From Mycobacterium asiaticum (GTDB taxonomy: Bacteria; Actinomycetota; Actinomycetes; Mycobacteriales; Mycobacteriaceae), in assembly GCF_001673365.1 (NCBI RefSeq), contig NZ_LZLS01000163.1, forward strand, positions 1 to 36,240: DNA of 36,240 bases, written 5' to 3'. Below are positions 16,169 to 28,310 of the stretch, piece after piece. The position numbers were made by a program, and so were the translations under genes. The notes under the pieces are model-generated. The model made no database searches, was not told the origin of the DNA, and saw nothing but the letters and a program-made list of their open reading frames with translations. How positions within the stretch are numbered: position 1 is the first letter of the stretch; every line of letters starts with the position of its first letter.

Positions 16169-17425
16169 ATGCGTATTGCTCTGCTGTCCTACCGGAGTAA
16201 GGATCACTGCGGCGGGCAGGGTGTCTATGTGCGGCATCTCAGCCGCGGTTTGGTCGACCTGGGTCACGACGTCGAAGTATTTTCCGGACAGCCGTATCCG
16301 GAGTTGCTCGATCCCCGGGTGCGGTTGACCAAGGTCCCGAGTCTCGATCTCTACCGCGAGCCGGACCCGTTTCGGGTGCCGCGCCCAAGCGAGATCCGCG
16401 ACTCCATCGACTTGCTGGAACTGGCCACCATGTGGACGGCGGGCTTTCCCGAACCACGCACGTTCACCCTGCGCGTGGCCCGGCTACTTGCCGAACGCGC
16501 CGGGGACTTCGACGTCGTCCACGACAACCAGAGCCTGGGAACCGGTCTGCTCGCCATTGCCGAGGCGGGGATGCCGGTGGTGGCCACCGTGCACCACCCC
16601 ATCACGCGTGACCGGCTGCTCGATCTCGCAGCCGCTCGGTGGTGGCGAAAGCCGTTGGTGCAGCGCTGGTATGGCTTCTCCAAAATGCAGAAGCAAGTGG
16701 CGAGGCAGATCCCGGACCTGCTGACGGTCTCGTCGTCCTCGGCCGCCGATATCGTCACCGACTTCGACGTCGCGCCCGAACAACTGCACGTAGTGCCGTT
16801 GGGCGTCAATACCGAACTCTTCAAACCGAATTCGTCGCCGCGCCAGCCCGGCCGGGTGATGGCGATTGCGAGTGCCGACACGCCGCTAAAGGGCGTCAGC
16901 ACCCTGCTGCACGCCGTCGCCAAGCTGCGTACCAGCCGCGACCTCGAGTTGCGGTTGGTAGCCAAGGTGGAAGTCAACGGTCCCACGCACAAACTCATCG
17001 CCGAGCTCGGAATCTCTGACATCGTCCACATCGCCAGCGGACTTCCCGATGCCGAGTTGGCCGCGTTGTTCGCCTCGGCCGAGGTTGCCTGCATTCCCTC
17101 GCTGTACGAAGGGTTTTCGCTGCCTGCCGTAGAAGCCATGGCGAGCGGGACCCCGATCGTCGCCAGCCGGGTGGGTGCACTGCCCGAAGTCCTTGGGACA
17201 GACGGCGCTTGCGCCGAACTGGTCACGCCGGCGGACGTCGACGCACTCACCCGGGCCCTGGGAGCACTGCTGGACTCGCCGGAGAAACGGCGCAGCCTCG
17301 GCGCATCGGGACGGGCACGCGCGGTCAACGTATTCAGCTGGGAAGCCGTTGCCGCGCAGACGGTGCGGGTCTACCAACAGGCGATAGAACGCCGCGCCAG
17401 CTCCGCGGGCGGAACGCGATGCTGA
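16169..17425 (+). CDS. Family 4 glycosyltransferase (GT-B fold)
   Basis: 418 aa from the ATG at 16169, chosen because GAAGGG sits ~7 bp upstream and MRIALLSYRS is the typical first GT4 strand; 11 additional upstream codons are in frame. The N-terminal domain has the glycine loop GGQGVYVRHLSRGL (15-28). The C-terminal nucleotide-sugar domain shows PLGVNTELF (210-218) and the retaining-GT signature EGFSLPAVE (EX7E, Glu314/Glu322) followed by GTPIVASRVGALPEVLG. There are no membrane segments. It should transfer a sugar from a nucleotide donor, but donor and acceptor are unknown. It overlaps the next gene by 7 bp, so GT, methyltransferase and toroid protein form one operon. Confidence 0.92.
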   Translation: MRIALLSYRSKDHCGGQGVYVRHLSRGLVDLGHDVEVFSGQPYPELLDPRVRLTKVPSLDLYREPDPFRVPRPSEIRDSIDLLELATMWTAGFPEPRTFTLRVARLLAERAGDFDVVHDNQSLGTGLLAIAEAGMPVVATVHHPITRDRLLDLAAARWWRKPLVQRWYGFSKMQKQVARQIPDLLTVSSSSAADIVTDFDVAPEQLHVVPLGVNTELFKPNSSPRQPGRVMAIASADTPLKGVSTLLHAVAKLRTSRDLELRLVAKVEVNGPTHKLIAELGISDIVHIASGLPDAELAALFASAEVACIPSLYEGFSLPAVEAMASGTPIVASRVGALPEVLGTDGACAELVTPADVDALTRALGALLDSPEKRRSLGASGRARAVNVFSWEAVAAQTVRVYQQAIERRASSAGGTRC

Positions 17426-18163
17426 CAGTTGATTTCGACCGGCTCGGTATCGGGCCCGGTACTACGGTTATCGACGTCGGTTGCGGGGCAGGCCGGCACG
17501 CGTTCGAGGCGTACCGCCGCGGCGCCGACGTCGTCGCTTTCGATCAAGACGAAGCGGAGTTGCGCAACGTCGACACGCTGTTGCGCGCAATGGGCGAAAC
17601 CGGCGAAGCACCCGCGGCGGCATCCGCAAAGGTGGTGCGTGGGGACGCGCTCAACCTTCCCTACCCCGACCAGACATTCGACTGCGTCATCGCCTCGGAG
17701 ATCTTGGAGCACATCCCGGCCGACGACGCCGCGATCGACGAACTCATCAGAGTGCTCAAGGTCGGTGGGACACTGGCGGTCAGCGTGCCGCGATGGCTGC
17801 CGGAACGGGTGTGTTGGTTGCTGTCCGAGGAGTACCACAGCAATGAGGGCGGCCACGTGCGGATCTACCGCGCCAGCGCTCTGCGTGACAAAATCGCCGG
17901 CCGCGGAATGGAATTGACACACACCCATCACGCGCACGCGCTGCATTCGCCGTTCTGGTGGCTCAAATGTGCGGTGGGACCCTCGAACAACGATCATCCC
18001 GCGGTCGCGGCCTACCACAAGCTGCTGGTGTGGGATCTGATGCAGCGGCCCAAGATCACTTCGCTCGCCGAGACGGTACTCAACCCTCTAGTGGGCAAGA
18101 GCGTGGCCATGTACTTCACCAAGCCGCAATTGGCAGAAAGCCAAGCGACAGCGGGGTATTCAG

Positions 18164-18177
<14 letters not shown>
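17419..18177 (+). CDS. Class I SAM-dependent methyltransferase in GT4 operon
   Basis: 252 aa. Starts at the ATG overlapping the end of the glycosyltransferase gene (7-bp overlap). Rossmann methyltransferase signatures: VIDVGCGAGRH (18-27), the acidic AFDQDEAEL after strand 2, GDALNLPYPDQTFD with FDCVIASEILEHIP, and LIRVLKVGGTLAVSVP. This is the Methyltransf_11 / UbiE-like layout. The C-terminal third, rich in His and Trp (HTHHAHALHSPFWWLKC), is not part of the core fold and may form a substrate lid. The likely role is O- or C-methylation of the product of the neighbouring enzymes. An in-frame open stretch further upstream lies inside the GT gene and is rejected as start. Confidence 0.9.
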
Positions 18178-19898
<1,721 letters not shown>

Positions 19899-20006
19899 TT
19901 AACGGTCGCGCCGGCGGCGCGGACAGCGTGGTCGGCGTCCTTGCTGGCCCAGTGGGGTGAGGCTCAGCGCTGGACAGGCGTCCGGCCGACCAGATCCGTT
20001 CGCCGG

Positions 20007-20285
20007 TCAGCCGTGCGGGGCCTCGGAGATCTTGCTGTCCGGCTTTCCGACCGTCTGGCAGTACGCCTGCACCGAAACGCGGGTCGCGGTGATTTCGATC
20101 GAGGATGGTTCGGCGCCGCTCTTGTCTTTGAGCATTTTGCTGACCTCCTCGCTCTGCTTCTTCTCGTCCTGGGAGACGAAATCCTTGCACTTGGTGTCGC
20201 CACCGGTATTGATAATTTTCGAGGCCGAACAACCGCTGAACATCAGCGCGGCGATGACCATCACGGCGGGTGCAATGCGCTTCAT
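20007..20285 (-). CDS. Small lipoprotein, HdeA-like
   Basis: 92 aa from the ATG at 20285 (AAGG ~7 bp upstream); an upstream in-frame start would add 24 residues before the signal peptide and is unlikely. The N-terminus MKRIAPAVMVIAAL ends in a lipobox FSGC with Cys19 as the lipidated residue. The mature part has exactly two more cysteines, Cys33 in TKCKDFVSQDE and Cys76 in AYCQTVGK, likely disulfide-bonded, with a charged linker between. This spacing and the CKDF motif resemble HdeA/HdeB acid-stress chaperones, which bind unfolding proteins in the periplasm; assignment by motif only. A 9-bp direct repeat lies ~80-105 bp upstream. Confidence 0.82.
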   Translation of the reverse strand: MKRIAPAVMVIAALMFSGCSASKIINTGGDTKCKDFVSQDEKKQSEEVSKMLKDKSGAEPSSIEITATRVSVQAYCQTVGKPDSKISEAPHG

Positions 20286-20366
20286 CGTTGGCCTTTCGTC
20301 GGAGGGGTGGATAGTTAATTGACCGCGGCGTCCAATTCCAAACGCGCGCGCTATCATCGCACGTTT

Positions 20367-20389
20367 GTCTGACCTTGTTGGTCTGACCT
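20367..20389. promoter_or_regulatory. 9-bp direct repeat upstream of lipoprotein gene
   Basis: GTCTGACCT occurs at 20367-20375 and 20381-20389 (period 14) between the cyclopropane synthase stop and the lipoprotein start. It may be a regulator site for the lipoprotein gene; no known motif is recognised. Confidence 0.3.
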
Positions 20390-20403
20390 CGGGTCGCGGC
20401 GGT

Positions 20404-21267
20404 TTACTTTTGCAGGGTGAACTGGTTGACGTCGATGTAGCCCACGCGGAAATTCTGGGCGCACCCGGTGAGGTACTTCATGTACCGCTCGTAGACCTCT
20501 TCGGACTGAATGGCGATGGCCTCGTCCTTGTGTGCCGACAGCGCTGCCGCCCACAGGTCGAGTGTCTTGGCGTAGTGCTGCTGCAGCGACTGGCGCTTGG
20601 TCAACGTGTAGCCGGCCTTCTGCGACAACTCGGCGACGATGTCGGTGTCCGGCAATCGACCGCCCGGAAAGATCTCGGTGACAATGAATTTGGCGAATCG
20701 GACAATGTCCATCGTGATGGGTAGGCCGGTTTCGTCGAGTTGCTCTTTGGTCAGTCCGGTGATCGAGTGCAAAAGCATGACGCCATCGCTGGGCAATAGC
20801 TTGTTGGTCCGCCCGAAGAATTCCTCGTAGCGGTCATACCCGAAGTGCTCGAAAGCGCCGATGGACACAATGCGGTCAACGGGCTCGGTGAACTCTTCCC
20901 AGCCCTGCAACAGCACTCGGCGGTTGCGCGGGGTGTCCATGGCATCGAAGGTTTTCTGGACGTGCGCGGCCTGGTTCTTGGACAGGGTCAGGCCGATGAC
21001 GTTGACGTCGTACTTTTCGATCGCGCGGCGCATGGTGGCGCCCCACCCGCAACCCACATCCAGCAGTGTCATGCCGGGCTGCAGACCCAGCTTGCCCAGG
21101 GATAAGTCGATCTTGGCGAGCTGCGCCTGTTCCAGCGTCATGTCGTCGCGCTCGAAGTAAGCGCAGCTGTAGGTCTGAGTGGGGTCGAGAAACAGCCGGA
21201 AGAACTCATCGGACAAGTCGTAATGTGCCTGCACGTCGTCAAAATGCGGCTTCAGGTGCTCTGTCAT
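20404..21267 (-). CDS. Cyclopropane mycolic acid synthase family methyltransferase (CmaA/PcaA/MmaA type)
   Basis: 287 aa, the same length as CmaA1 and PcaA. These enzymes use SAM to add methylene or methyl groups to double bonds of meromycolate chains on AcpM. The SAM motif LLDVGCGWGATM is at 68-79. The residues that hold the active-site bicarbonate in CmaA1 are present at the same numbers: Cys35 (TYSCAYFER), Glu140 (GAFEHFG), His167 (LLHSITG) and Tyr232 (HYAKTLDLW). The C-terminal part (ERYMKYLTGCA, GYIDVNQFT) looks most like CmaA1, while other parts resemble MmaA proteins, so no specific symbol is assigned. The ATG at 21267 is chosen for the conserved MTEHLKPHF start with AAGG upstream; 15 extra codons are in frame. 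Confidence 0.93.
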   Translation of the reverse strand: MTEHLKPHFDDVQAHYDLSDEFFRLFLDPTQTYSCAYFERDDMTLEQAQLAKIDLSLGKLGLQPGMTLLDVGCGWGATMRRAIEKYDVNVIGLTLSKNQAAHVQKTFDAMDTPRNRRVLLQGWEEFTEPVDRIVSIGAFEHFGYDRYEEFFGRTNKLLPSDGVMLLHSITGLTKEQLDETGLPITMDIVRFAKFIVTEIFPGGRLPDTDIVAELSQKAGYTLTKRQSLQQHYAKTLDLWAAALSAHKDEAIAIQSEEVYERYMKYLTGCAQNFRVGYIDVNQFTLQK

Positions 21268-21458
21268 ATGTACGGGTGGCGCCTTTCTAGCCTCGACATC
21301 CCACAGTGCCATCCGCCCGAGGCTGGCGGTAGAGGGTTCCCACGCGATTCCAACTCAAACAATCTGTGGCCTTCGCCACCGTCGGGTCGATGAGTTTCGA
21401 GCCCGCCGCCAGTCATACCGTTGAGATCGGACGTATTGAGAGCAAAGAAGGTTCAGCC

Positions 21459-22148
21459 ATGCCGAACGCCCAGCCGCCCATAGTTGACTACCCTACCTGG
21501 CGCGCCGAGGTCCAGGAGCTGCGAAAGCGCGAGAAGGCCGCCACCCGCGAACTGGATGCGATCGCCGCCCAGCGCCGCCGGCTACCGATGGTCAAGTTGC
21601 CCGACTACACGTTGGTCGGTGCGGACGGGCCGATTCGCCTGGCCGAGATGTTCGAAGGGCGCTCGCAGCTCATCACCTATCACCACATGTGGTCGCCGGG
21701 CGCCGAGTGGCAGTGCGGCGGGTGCACGGGCTTCACCTCACAATTCACCCGGCTGGAATTTCTGGACAATTACGACGCTCGGTTCGTCATCGTCACCAAC
21801 GGGACGATTGAGGAGGCGCTGGCCTATCGGCGCAAGGTAGGCAACCAGATGCAGTGGTACTCGGCATCGGCCAGCACGTTCGGCACCGACATGGACGCGC
21901 CGCCCGGTGGCGGCTTCGCGGTCAACGTGTTCCTGCGCGACGGCGACACCGTCTACCGAACGTGGCACACCAACGGTCGCGGCACCGAGCAACTCAGCCA
22001 CTCCTTCGCGCTGATCGACATCCTGCCCTGGGGCCGGCAGGAGGAATGGCTCGATTCACCGGAAGGTTGGCCCTCTCGGCCCACCTACTCCGGCTGGCTC
22101 GACTCGCCCGACATAGCCCGCGCCTACGGCCCCGGAGACAATCGGTGA
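21459..22148 (+). CDS. DUF899 thioredoxin-like fold protein
   Basis: 229 aa from the ATG at 21459, which has AGAAGG 8 bp upstream; an earlier GTG (21366) would add 31 residues without family similarity. It belongs to the DUF899 family, predicted to have a thioredoxin-like fold. Seen: the N-terminal KREKAATRELDAIAAQRRRLP helix region, LITYHHMWSPGAEWQCGGC with a CGGC redox-type motif near 88-91, YRTWHTNGRGTE and the terminal PTYSGWLDSPD. There is no signal peptide. Family function is not established; the CxxC motif suggests a redox role. It is divergent from the cyclopropane synthase gene (191 bp) and convergent with the broken hydrolase. Confidence 0.88.
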   Translation: MPNAQPPIVDYPTWRAEVQELRKREKAATRELDAIAAQRRRLPMVKLPDYTLVGADGPIRLAEMFEGRSQLITYHHMWSPGAEWQCGGCTGFTSQFTRLEFLDNYDARFVIVTNGTIEEALAYRRKVGNQMQWYSASASTFGTDMDAPPGGGFAVNVFLRDGDTVYRTWHTNGRGTEQLSHSFALIDILPWGRQEEWLDSPEGWPSRPTYSGWLDSPDIARAYGPGDNR

Positions 22149-22204
22149 GGACTCAACGTCTCGTCGCCTCTCGCTACGTCGCTGGCATCTTCGGCAGCGC
22201 GCTC

Positions 22205-22976
22205 TCACCCCCTAGTCCGTATCCGTTCGGCGACTTCGGCGAAAGCATCCCGTACCGCGCCAGGCCGCTCTATCCACGGAAAGTGACCGGCGTCGGCGAT
22301 GACTCGCCAGGTAACGTTCGGGGTCTGAAAAAGTATTGGGCGCCATAGCGATTGAATGACGACGCGGTCCGAAGCGCCGCTCACAATGAGGGTAGGTACT
22401 GAGGTTGGCCACCAAGCCGATTGGTAGTCGCGGTCGAAGTTCTCCGCCGACCATCGCACGGCGTCGACGTTGTAAGGCATTCGCGTCAGCAACTTCGTGC
22501 CGGCCGCGACAGCGTGATCGAGGAAGTTCCACGGAGCCGAAGCCACCGCCACCGCGCGTAGGTTCTCGTCCGTAGGCTCGGATTCGAAACGCGCCGTTGC
22601 CTTTTCGACGTCGGGCAACGGATTCTCGGTGACCATCTTCTCGAAAACCGGCATCCACGAAGCGTCGGGGGCGGTGCTGATCAGCACCAGCCCCTTCAGC
22701 CACGCGGCCAACGCCGGAGTTGACAGCAGGTATTCACCGCCGGTCGAGTGCCCGACACATACCGGATGGTCGACGGCCTGGACTGCTTCGAGCAACACCT
22801 CGGGCCACAGGCTGTACGGATCTGCGGGCGCGCACGTCGAGCGCGTCGACGAGTTCAATCAGGCTCTCGGAACCGATTCCGGGCCCGCCCGGAAAAAACA
22901 GCCAGTTCAAATCGCCTGCGCGGCTGGCCCGTAGGCGCATCCGGACCCCGGATCGGGTCCACCGAACATGTTGCAT
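22205..22976 (-). pseudogene. Alpha/beta-hydrolase pseudogene (internal deletion/frameshift)
   Basis: Two minus-strand frames together read as one alpha/beta hydrolase. The 5' part (from the ATG at 22976) encodes LNWLFFPGGPGIGSESL...ELVDALDV, a typical hydrolase N-terminus with the oxyanion-loop GGPG. From ~22820 the homologous reading continues in another frame: ADPYSLWPEVLLEAV, the nucleophile elbow VGHSTGGEYLL (Ser), LVLISTAPDASW, an acid region SGASDRVV and DAGHFPWIERP (His). Between them the strand normally following '...ALDV' (a VDLPGDG-like segment in relatives I recall) is missing and the frame changes, so a deletion of a few tens of bases not divisible by three is likely. The catalytic 3' part survives as a 217-aa open frame without a credible start or N-terminal half. 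A sequencing error cannot be excluded, but a missing segment argues for real decay. Confidence 0.78.
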
Positions 22977-22995
22977 CGCGCGGGCAAGATTACCG

Positions 22996-23043
22996 GTCAG
23001 TAAAGTCTTGACTGACTCCAGATAAGCGCGAAGTATGGCTGCT
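22996..23043 (+). promoter_or_regulatory. furA promoter and candidate FurA operator
   Basis: GTCAGT (22996-23001) and ACTGAC (23011-23016) form an inverted repeat over the -35 box TTGACT (23008-23013). Seventeen bases downstream is AAGTAT (23031-23036) as -10, and 7 bases later the GTG at 23044. The geometry places transcription start at the GTG, i.e. a leaderless furA mRNA, as known for M. tuberculosis furA. The inverted repeat overlapping -35 is where autoregulation by FurA would be expected. Confidence 0.65.
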
Positions 23044-23484
23044 GTGTCCTCAGCGCCGGATCACGCCGAGCAGTTGCGGATGGCCGATCTGCGAGTTACC
23101 CGACCTCGGATATCGGTGATGGAGGCTGTGCACGCGCATCCCCATGCCGACACCGACACGATCTTCTCGGCGGTGCGGCGCGGGTTGCCCGACGTATCCC
23201 GTCAAGCTGTCTACGACGTACTCAACGCGCTGACTGCGGTCGGTTTGGTACGGCGGATCCAGCCCGCGGGATTGGTCGCTCGCTACGAGGCGCGGGTCGG
23301 CGACAACCATCATCACGTCGTATGCCGAACCTGTGGGGTCATCGGCGATGTCGATTGTGCGGTCGGCGAGTCCCCGTGCCTGACCCCTTTGGACGACAAC
23401 AACGTTTTGGATGGCTTCGTCCTCGACGAGGCCGAAGTCATCTACTGGGGCATATGCCCCGACTGCTCGAGTAGTGATTCCTGA
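23044..23484 (+). CDS. furA: Fur-family redox/iron regulator FurA
   Basis: 146 aa from the GTG at 23044 (VSSAPDHAEQL); the ATG at 23035 would add three residues but lies in the promoter spacer. FurA represses the furA-katG operon and senses oxidants and metal. The winged-helix DNA-binding domain spans ~10-80 with the recognition region LPDVSRQAVYDVLNALTAVG. The dimer/metal domain has the His cluster DNHHHVVC and two CxxC zinc motifs, CRTC and CPDC near the C-terminus. Much of it matches M. tuberculosis FurA from memory (LRVTRPR, EAVHAHPHADT-like, LDEAEVIYWG). katG starts 48 bp downstream, the conserved operon order. Confidence 0.95.
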   Translation: MSSAPDHAEQLRMADLRVTRPRISVMEAVHAHPHADTDTIFSAVRRGLPDVSRQAVYDVLNALTAVGLVRRIQPAGLVARYEARVGDNHHHVVCRTCGVIGDVDCAVGESPCLTPLDDNNVLDGFVLDEAEVIYWGICPDCSSSDS

Positions 23485-23496
23485 TCACAACCGTGA

Positions 23497-25770
<2,274 letters not shown>

Positions 25771-25782
25771 CCGATCAACACG

Positions 25783-25815
25783 ACGCCCCGCGAGCCACGT
25801 GCTCGCGGGGCGTTT
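25783..25815 (+). terminator. Intrinsic terminator of furA-katG
   Basis: A 13-bp perfect stem (ACGCCCCGCGAGC, 25783-25795, pairing with 25801-25813) with a 5-nt loop, followed by T residues (25813-25815). It begins 13 bp after the katG stop. On the opposite strand no T-tract follows, so it mainly serves katG. Confidence 0.85.
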
Positions 25816-25828
25816 GTGCTACCGCGGA

Positions 25829-26590
25829 CTACCGACTCAAGTCCCACTGCCCGTAGTCGGTAGCCAGGATGTCGTCGACGTCCACCCGGATGCCGTTCAG
25901 AACCGGACCGTCCAGCACCCTTTGATAGAGCACCGCAGCGGGCTCGCGCTGTCCGTGCGACCAGCCGATGGTTTGCCATGCCCACTTGTGACCCGGGGTG
26001 GTCGAGTTGCCGATGACACCGTCATTGATCGCCCAACCGCACGTCTGGAAACTTCCATAAATGCCGGAGCGTCCTACGCCGAGCACCGAGTTGATGCCTC
26101 GAAACCATTGCAGCGCAACGGTATTCCAGGTGTTTTGGTCGATGTCCTCGTCGATGCTGAAGAAGATCGGGGCAGACGGTGGTCCCCCTGCGGCGGCATG
26201 CAGACCCTGTGCTGTTTGAGCATCCGCAACGCCGCCGTCGTAGCCGCGGGTGTAGTCCGAAGGTGAGTCTGGCCAGCCGGGTTTGCCGTATTGGAAGTTG
26301 CTGACTATGTGCAGACCGGCTGCCCGCAGCGAGTCGGCGTAATCACGGGTAATGGGCTTCGCCTCGAAATGCGCGCCAGGTCGCTCGGTCGAGACGTAGT
26401 TCACCACCCCGTCGTAACCTGCTGCCTTGATCTCCTCGGGCGGAATCCTGCGCTCGGCGAAGTCGATCAATAGACCGCTGCCTGCCGATGCAGTGGGTGC
26501 CTCGGCCGTCGCGACCGCCGTGGCGGCACCGAGCAGGACCGGGGTCAGTGCGTACTTGAAAACCTCACGTCGTGTCACGGAACGTGGCAT
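25829..26590 (-). CDS. Tat-exported DUF1906 (glycoside hydrolase-like) protein, Rv2525c-like
   Basis: 253 aa from the ATG at 26590. The N-terminus has a twin-arginine signal (TRREVFKYALTPVLLG) with cleavage near ASAG. The rest matches the DUF1906 / GH25-like TIM-barrel family of M. tuberculosis Rv2525c, a Tat substrate linked to cell-envelope homeostasis: LLIDFAERRIPPEEIKAAG, VVNYVSTERPG, HIVSNFQYGKPGW, IFFSIDEDID, YGSFQTCGW and the closing ILATDYGQWDL. The acidic residues of IDFAE and SIDED match the putative active-site pocket; activity on peptidoglycan has not been shown for the family as far as I know. The upstream in-frame extension overlaps the neighbouring gene and lacks a signal. Convergent with katG; last gene of a possible three-gene minus-strand unit. 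Confidence 0.9.
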   Translation of the reverse strand: MPRSVTRREVFKYALTPVLLGAATAVATAEAPTASAGSGLLIDFAERRIPPEEIKAAGYDGVVNYVSTERPGAHFEAKPITRDYADSLRAAGLHIVSNFQYGKPGWPDSPSDYTRGYDGGVADAQTAQGLHAAAGGPPSAPIFFSIDEDIDQNTWNTVALQWFRGINSVLGVGRSGIYGSFQTCGWAINDGVIGNSTTPGHKWAWQTIGWSHGQREPAAVLYQRVLDGPVLNGIRVDVDDILATDYGQWDLSR

Positions 26591-26615
26591 CGCGCGATGG
26601 TAACAAAGGTGCGCG

Positions 26616-27386
26616 TCACGCGCGTTTGAGCGCTGCTTTCGCCCTGCTTTTTGCTCGGGCCACCGATTCGGCTGCGGCCTCGCTCCGTTGTTGCGCTTGC
26701 CGATAGCGGTGTTCGGCGCTTTCTGCCGCACGCTGGGCCCGGTGGAGAGCGGCTTGCGCCTCGTCATGCTCGGCTCGGCGTTGAGTCAGGGCGCTGTCGG
26801 TTTCGCTCTTGGCTTGCTCGGCGGCGGCAACCGCGGCGGCCAATTCTTCTCGACGTCGGTTGTCGCTCTGCTCTTTTGGGCTCGCTTCCGGGGGCGATTC
26901 TGGGCTGGCTTCCGGCCTTTCGATGCGGAATGTAGCGAAACCGGACCATCGTTCGGCTGTGCTGAGCCGGCCGAGTCGTGCCCTGACTTCGGGGTCGGCG
27001 ATCGCGGCTTGCAGCGTGCCGGTGATGTCGTCACGCAATGCGGCCGTCGGGTGCGCTACTTCTGCGACTTCGAATGCGACCCTGACGAGTTCGTTGATCA
27101 GCTTGTGTTGTGCGGCTGACAGGGCCCGAACCCGTTCCCCGTCCATTGCGGCGTGCGCGCTGCGTAAGTTGTCCCCGAGGTCGGTTAGCTGCTCGGTGGT
27201 GTCTGGCCGCTGCAGAGTCAACCGGTTGACTATCCACGCCGCTGTTGTCGGTTTGCGCAGGGCGGAGATTTGTTTCGAGGCGGCAGTGTCCCCCCGCTGC
27301 TTGGCCGCTTTGGCCAGCTCGGCGCGTCGAGCGGTAAAACCGTTCGGGGGCGCCGAATACAGGCTGTCGAGTTCGTCGTCGGCCAT
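26616..27386 (-). CDS. Hypothetical protein with C-terminal coiled coil
   Basis: 256 aa from the ATG at 27386 (MADDELDSLYSAPP). Residues ~1-150 are a helical domain with the segment SALRKPTTAAWIVNRL (41-56), which I recall as a recurrent signature (LRKPTxAAWxxN) in an uncharacterised actinobacterial family. A Pro/Glu/Ser linker (~155-175) leads to ~80 residues of heptad-like Ala/Glu/Arg/Gln sequence, almost certainly a coiled coil, with a very basic tail (AKSRAKAALKRA). There is no signal peptide or membrane segment. It starts 22 bp after the GDPD gene stop and ends 25 bp before the DUF1906 start, suggesting co-transcription. Function unknown. Confidence 0.85.
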   Translation of the reverse strand: MADDELDSLYSAPPNGFTARRAELAKAAKQRGDTAASKQISALRKPTTAAWIVNRLTLQRPDTTEQLTDLGDNLRSAHAAMDGERVRALSAAQHKLINELVRVAFEVAEVAHPTAALRDDITGTLQAAIADPEVRARLGRLSTAERWSGFATFRIERPEASPESPPEASPKEQSDNRRREELAAAVAAAEQAKSETDSALTQRRAEHDEAQAALHRAQRAAESAEHRYRQAQQRSEAAAESVARAKSRAKAALKRA

Positions 27387-27408
27387 ACGCAATGATCGCC
27401 CCAGCGGC

Positions 27409-28224
27409 TCAGTCTTGCCACCATTGGCCGCGCGACACCAGCACTTGACGGAGCAGATCCGCACGATCGGTGATGATGCCGTCCACGCCGATGTCGAAAA
27501 GCGCGCCCATCACCTTCGGGTCGTCGACTGTCCAGGCGTGCACTTGCAGCCCGGCGGCGTGCGCTGCCCGCACCAGCCCGCCGGTAATGACAGGAGCGGC
27601 GCCCAGTCGCGGCGGCAGCTGTAGGCAGTCGCTGTCGCTGACCAGACGCCAGGCGTATGCGCGGGTCCGCGGCGTCGTTGCTGCCATGACCGCCAGAAAG
27701 GCGCTGGTTCCGGCCGCTGTGGCAACCCGTTTGGACAACAGACGCAACGCGCGGCGTCGACGACGTTCGGAGAACGAGGTGACCAGGATTCGTCGGTGGG
27801 CGTTCAGCCGTTCGATGACGGCGACGGTGGGTTCGACCGCCGACGCCTCTTTGATGTCGATGTTGACCCGAGTGTCGGGGTACGCGGCCAGCAGCTCTTC
27901 CAGGGTGGGAATTGACTCCCCCGCGCCCAGGTCTGCCTTGCGCACGTCGCGCCAGTACAAATCGTTGATCGGCCCACGTATCCCGGCTGCGGGTCGAAAG
28001 CGACGGTCGTGCTGCACCACTGCAACACCGTCGCGGGTGGCGCGCACATCCGTCTCGATATAGCGATAGCCGAGCCGTATCGCCTCGGCAAACGCGCCCA
28101 TGCTGTTCTTCGGGAACTTGAAAGCGGTAAAACCCCTGTGCGCCATGGCAATACGACCATCTGAGCGAAGAAACTCGACGATCGGCGTGCTGTCTTCGCC
28201 TGCCCGCCAAGTGTCTGGGCTCAT
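27409..28224 (-). CDS. Glycerophosphodiester phosphodiesterase family protein
   Basis: 271 aa from the ATG at 28224; the longer frame upstream overlaps the divergent cutinase promoter. GDPD enzymes hydrolyse glycerophosphodiesters to glycerol-3-phosphate and an alcohol with a divalent metal. Family motifs: MAHRG (catalytic His29, Arg30), YIETDVRATRDGVAVVQHD (metal ligands Glu57 and Asp59, catalytic His72), a mid-barrel VNIDIKE and the late motif HAWTVDDP...GVDGIITDRAD. No signal peptide, so intracellular. There is no ugp or glp transporter gene nearby. Probably the first gene of a minus-strand unit with the coiled-coil and DUF1906 genes. Confidence 0.92.
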   Translation of the reverse strand: MSPDTWRAGEDSTPIVEFLRSDGRIAMAHRGFTAFKFPKNSMGAFAEAIRLGYRYIETDVRATRDGVAVVQHDRRFRPAAGIRGPINDLYWRDVRKADLGAGESIPTLEELLAAYPDTRVNIDIKEASAVEPTVAVIERLNAHRRILVTSFSERRRRRALRLLSKRVATAAGTSAFLAVMAATTPRTRAYAWRLVSDSDCLQLPPRLGAAPVITGGLVRAAHAAGLQVHAWTVDDPKVMGALFDIGVDGIITDRADLLRQVLVSRGQWWQD

Positions 28225-28298
28225 GCGCGACACAGTAGTGCGGTTTGGGCCAGGTGAAGCAATGTTGTCAAGCGCGGTGCGGGTTGGCGCTGAGTCGC

Positions 28299-28310
28299 TA
28301 CCATCTTGCT
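28299..28310 (+). promoter_or_regulatory. Candidate -10 box of leaderless cut2-like gene
   Basis: TACCAT (28299-28304) lies 6 bp before the GTG at 28311 and no Shine-Dalgarno is visible. Spacing fits transcription starting at the GTG; no convincing -35 was seen. Confidence 0.4.

Noticed and set aside
15967..16200. 77-aa plus-strand frame over the GT4 promoter region
   Set aside because: It runs through the inverted repeats and the GT start in another frame, with no ribosome site or protein-like pattern.
27230..28210. 326-aa frame on the minus strand overlapping the GDPD gene
   Set aside because: It is out of frame with the GDPD protein, which has all family motifs; composition is Arg/Gly-rich as expected for a shifted frame.
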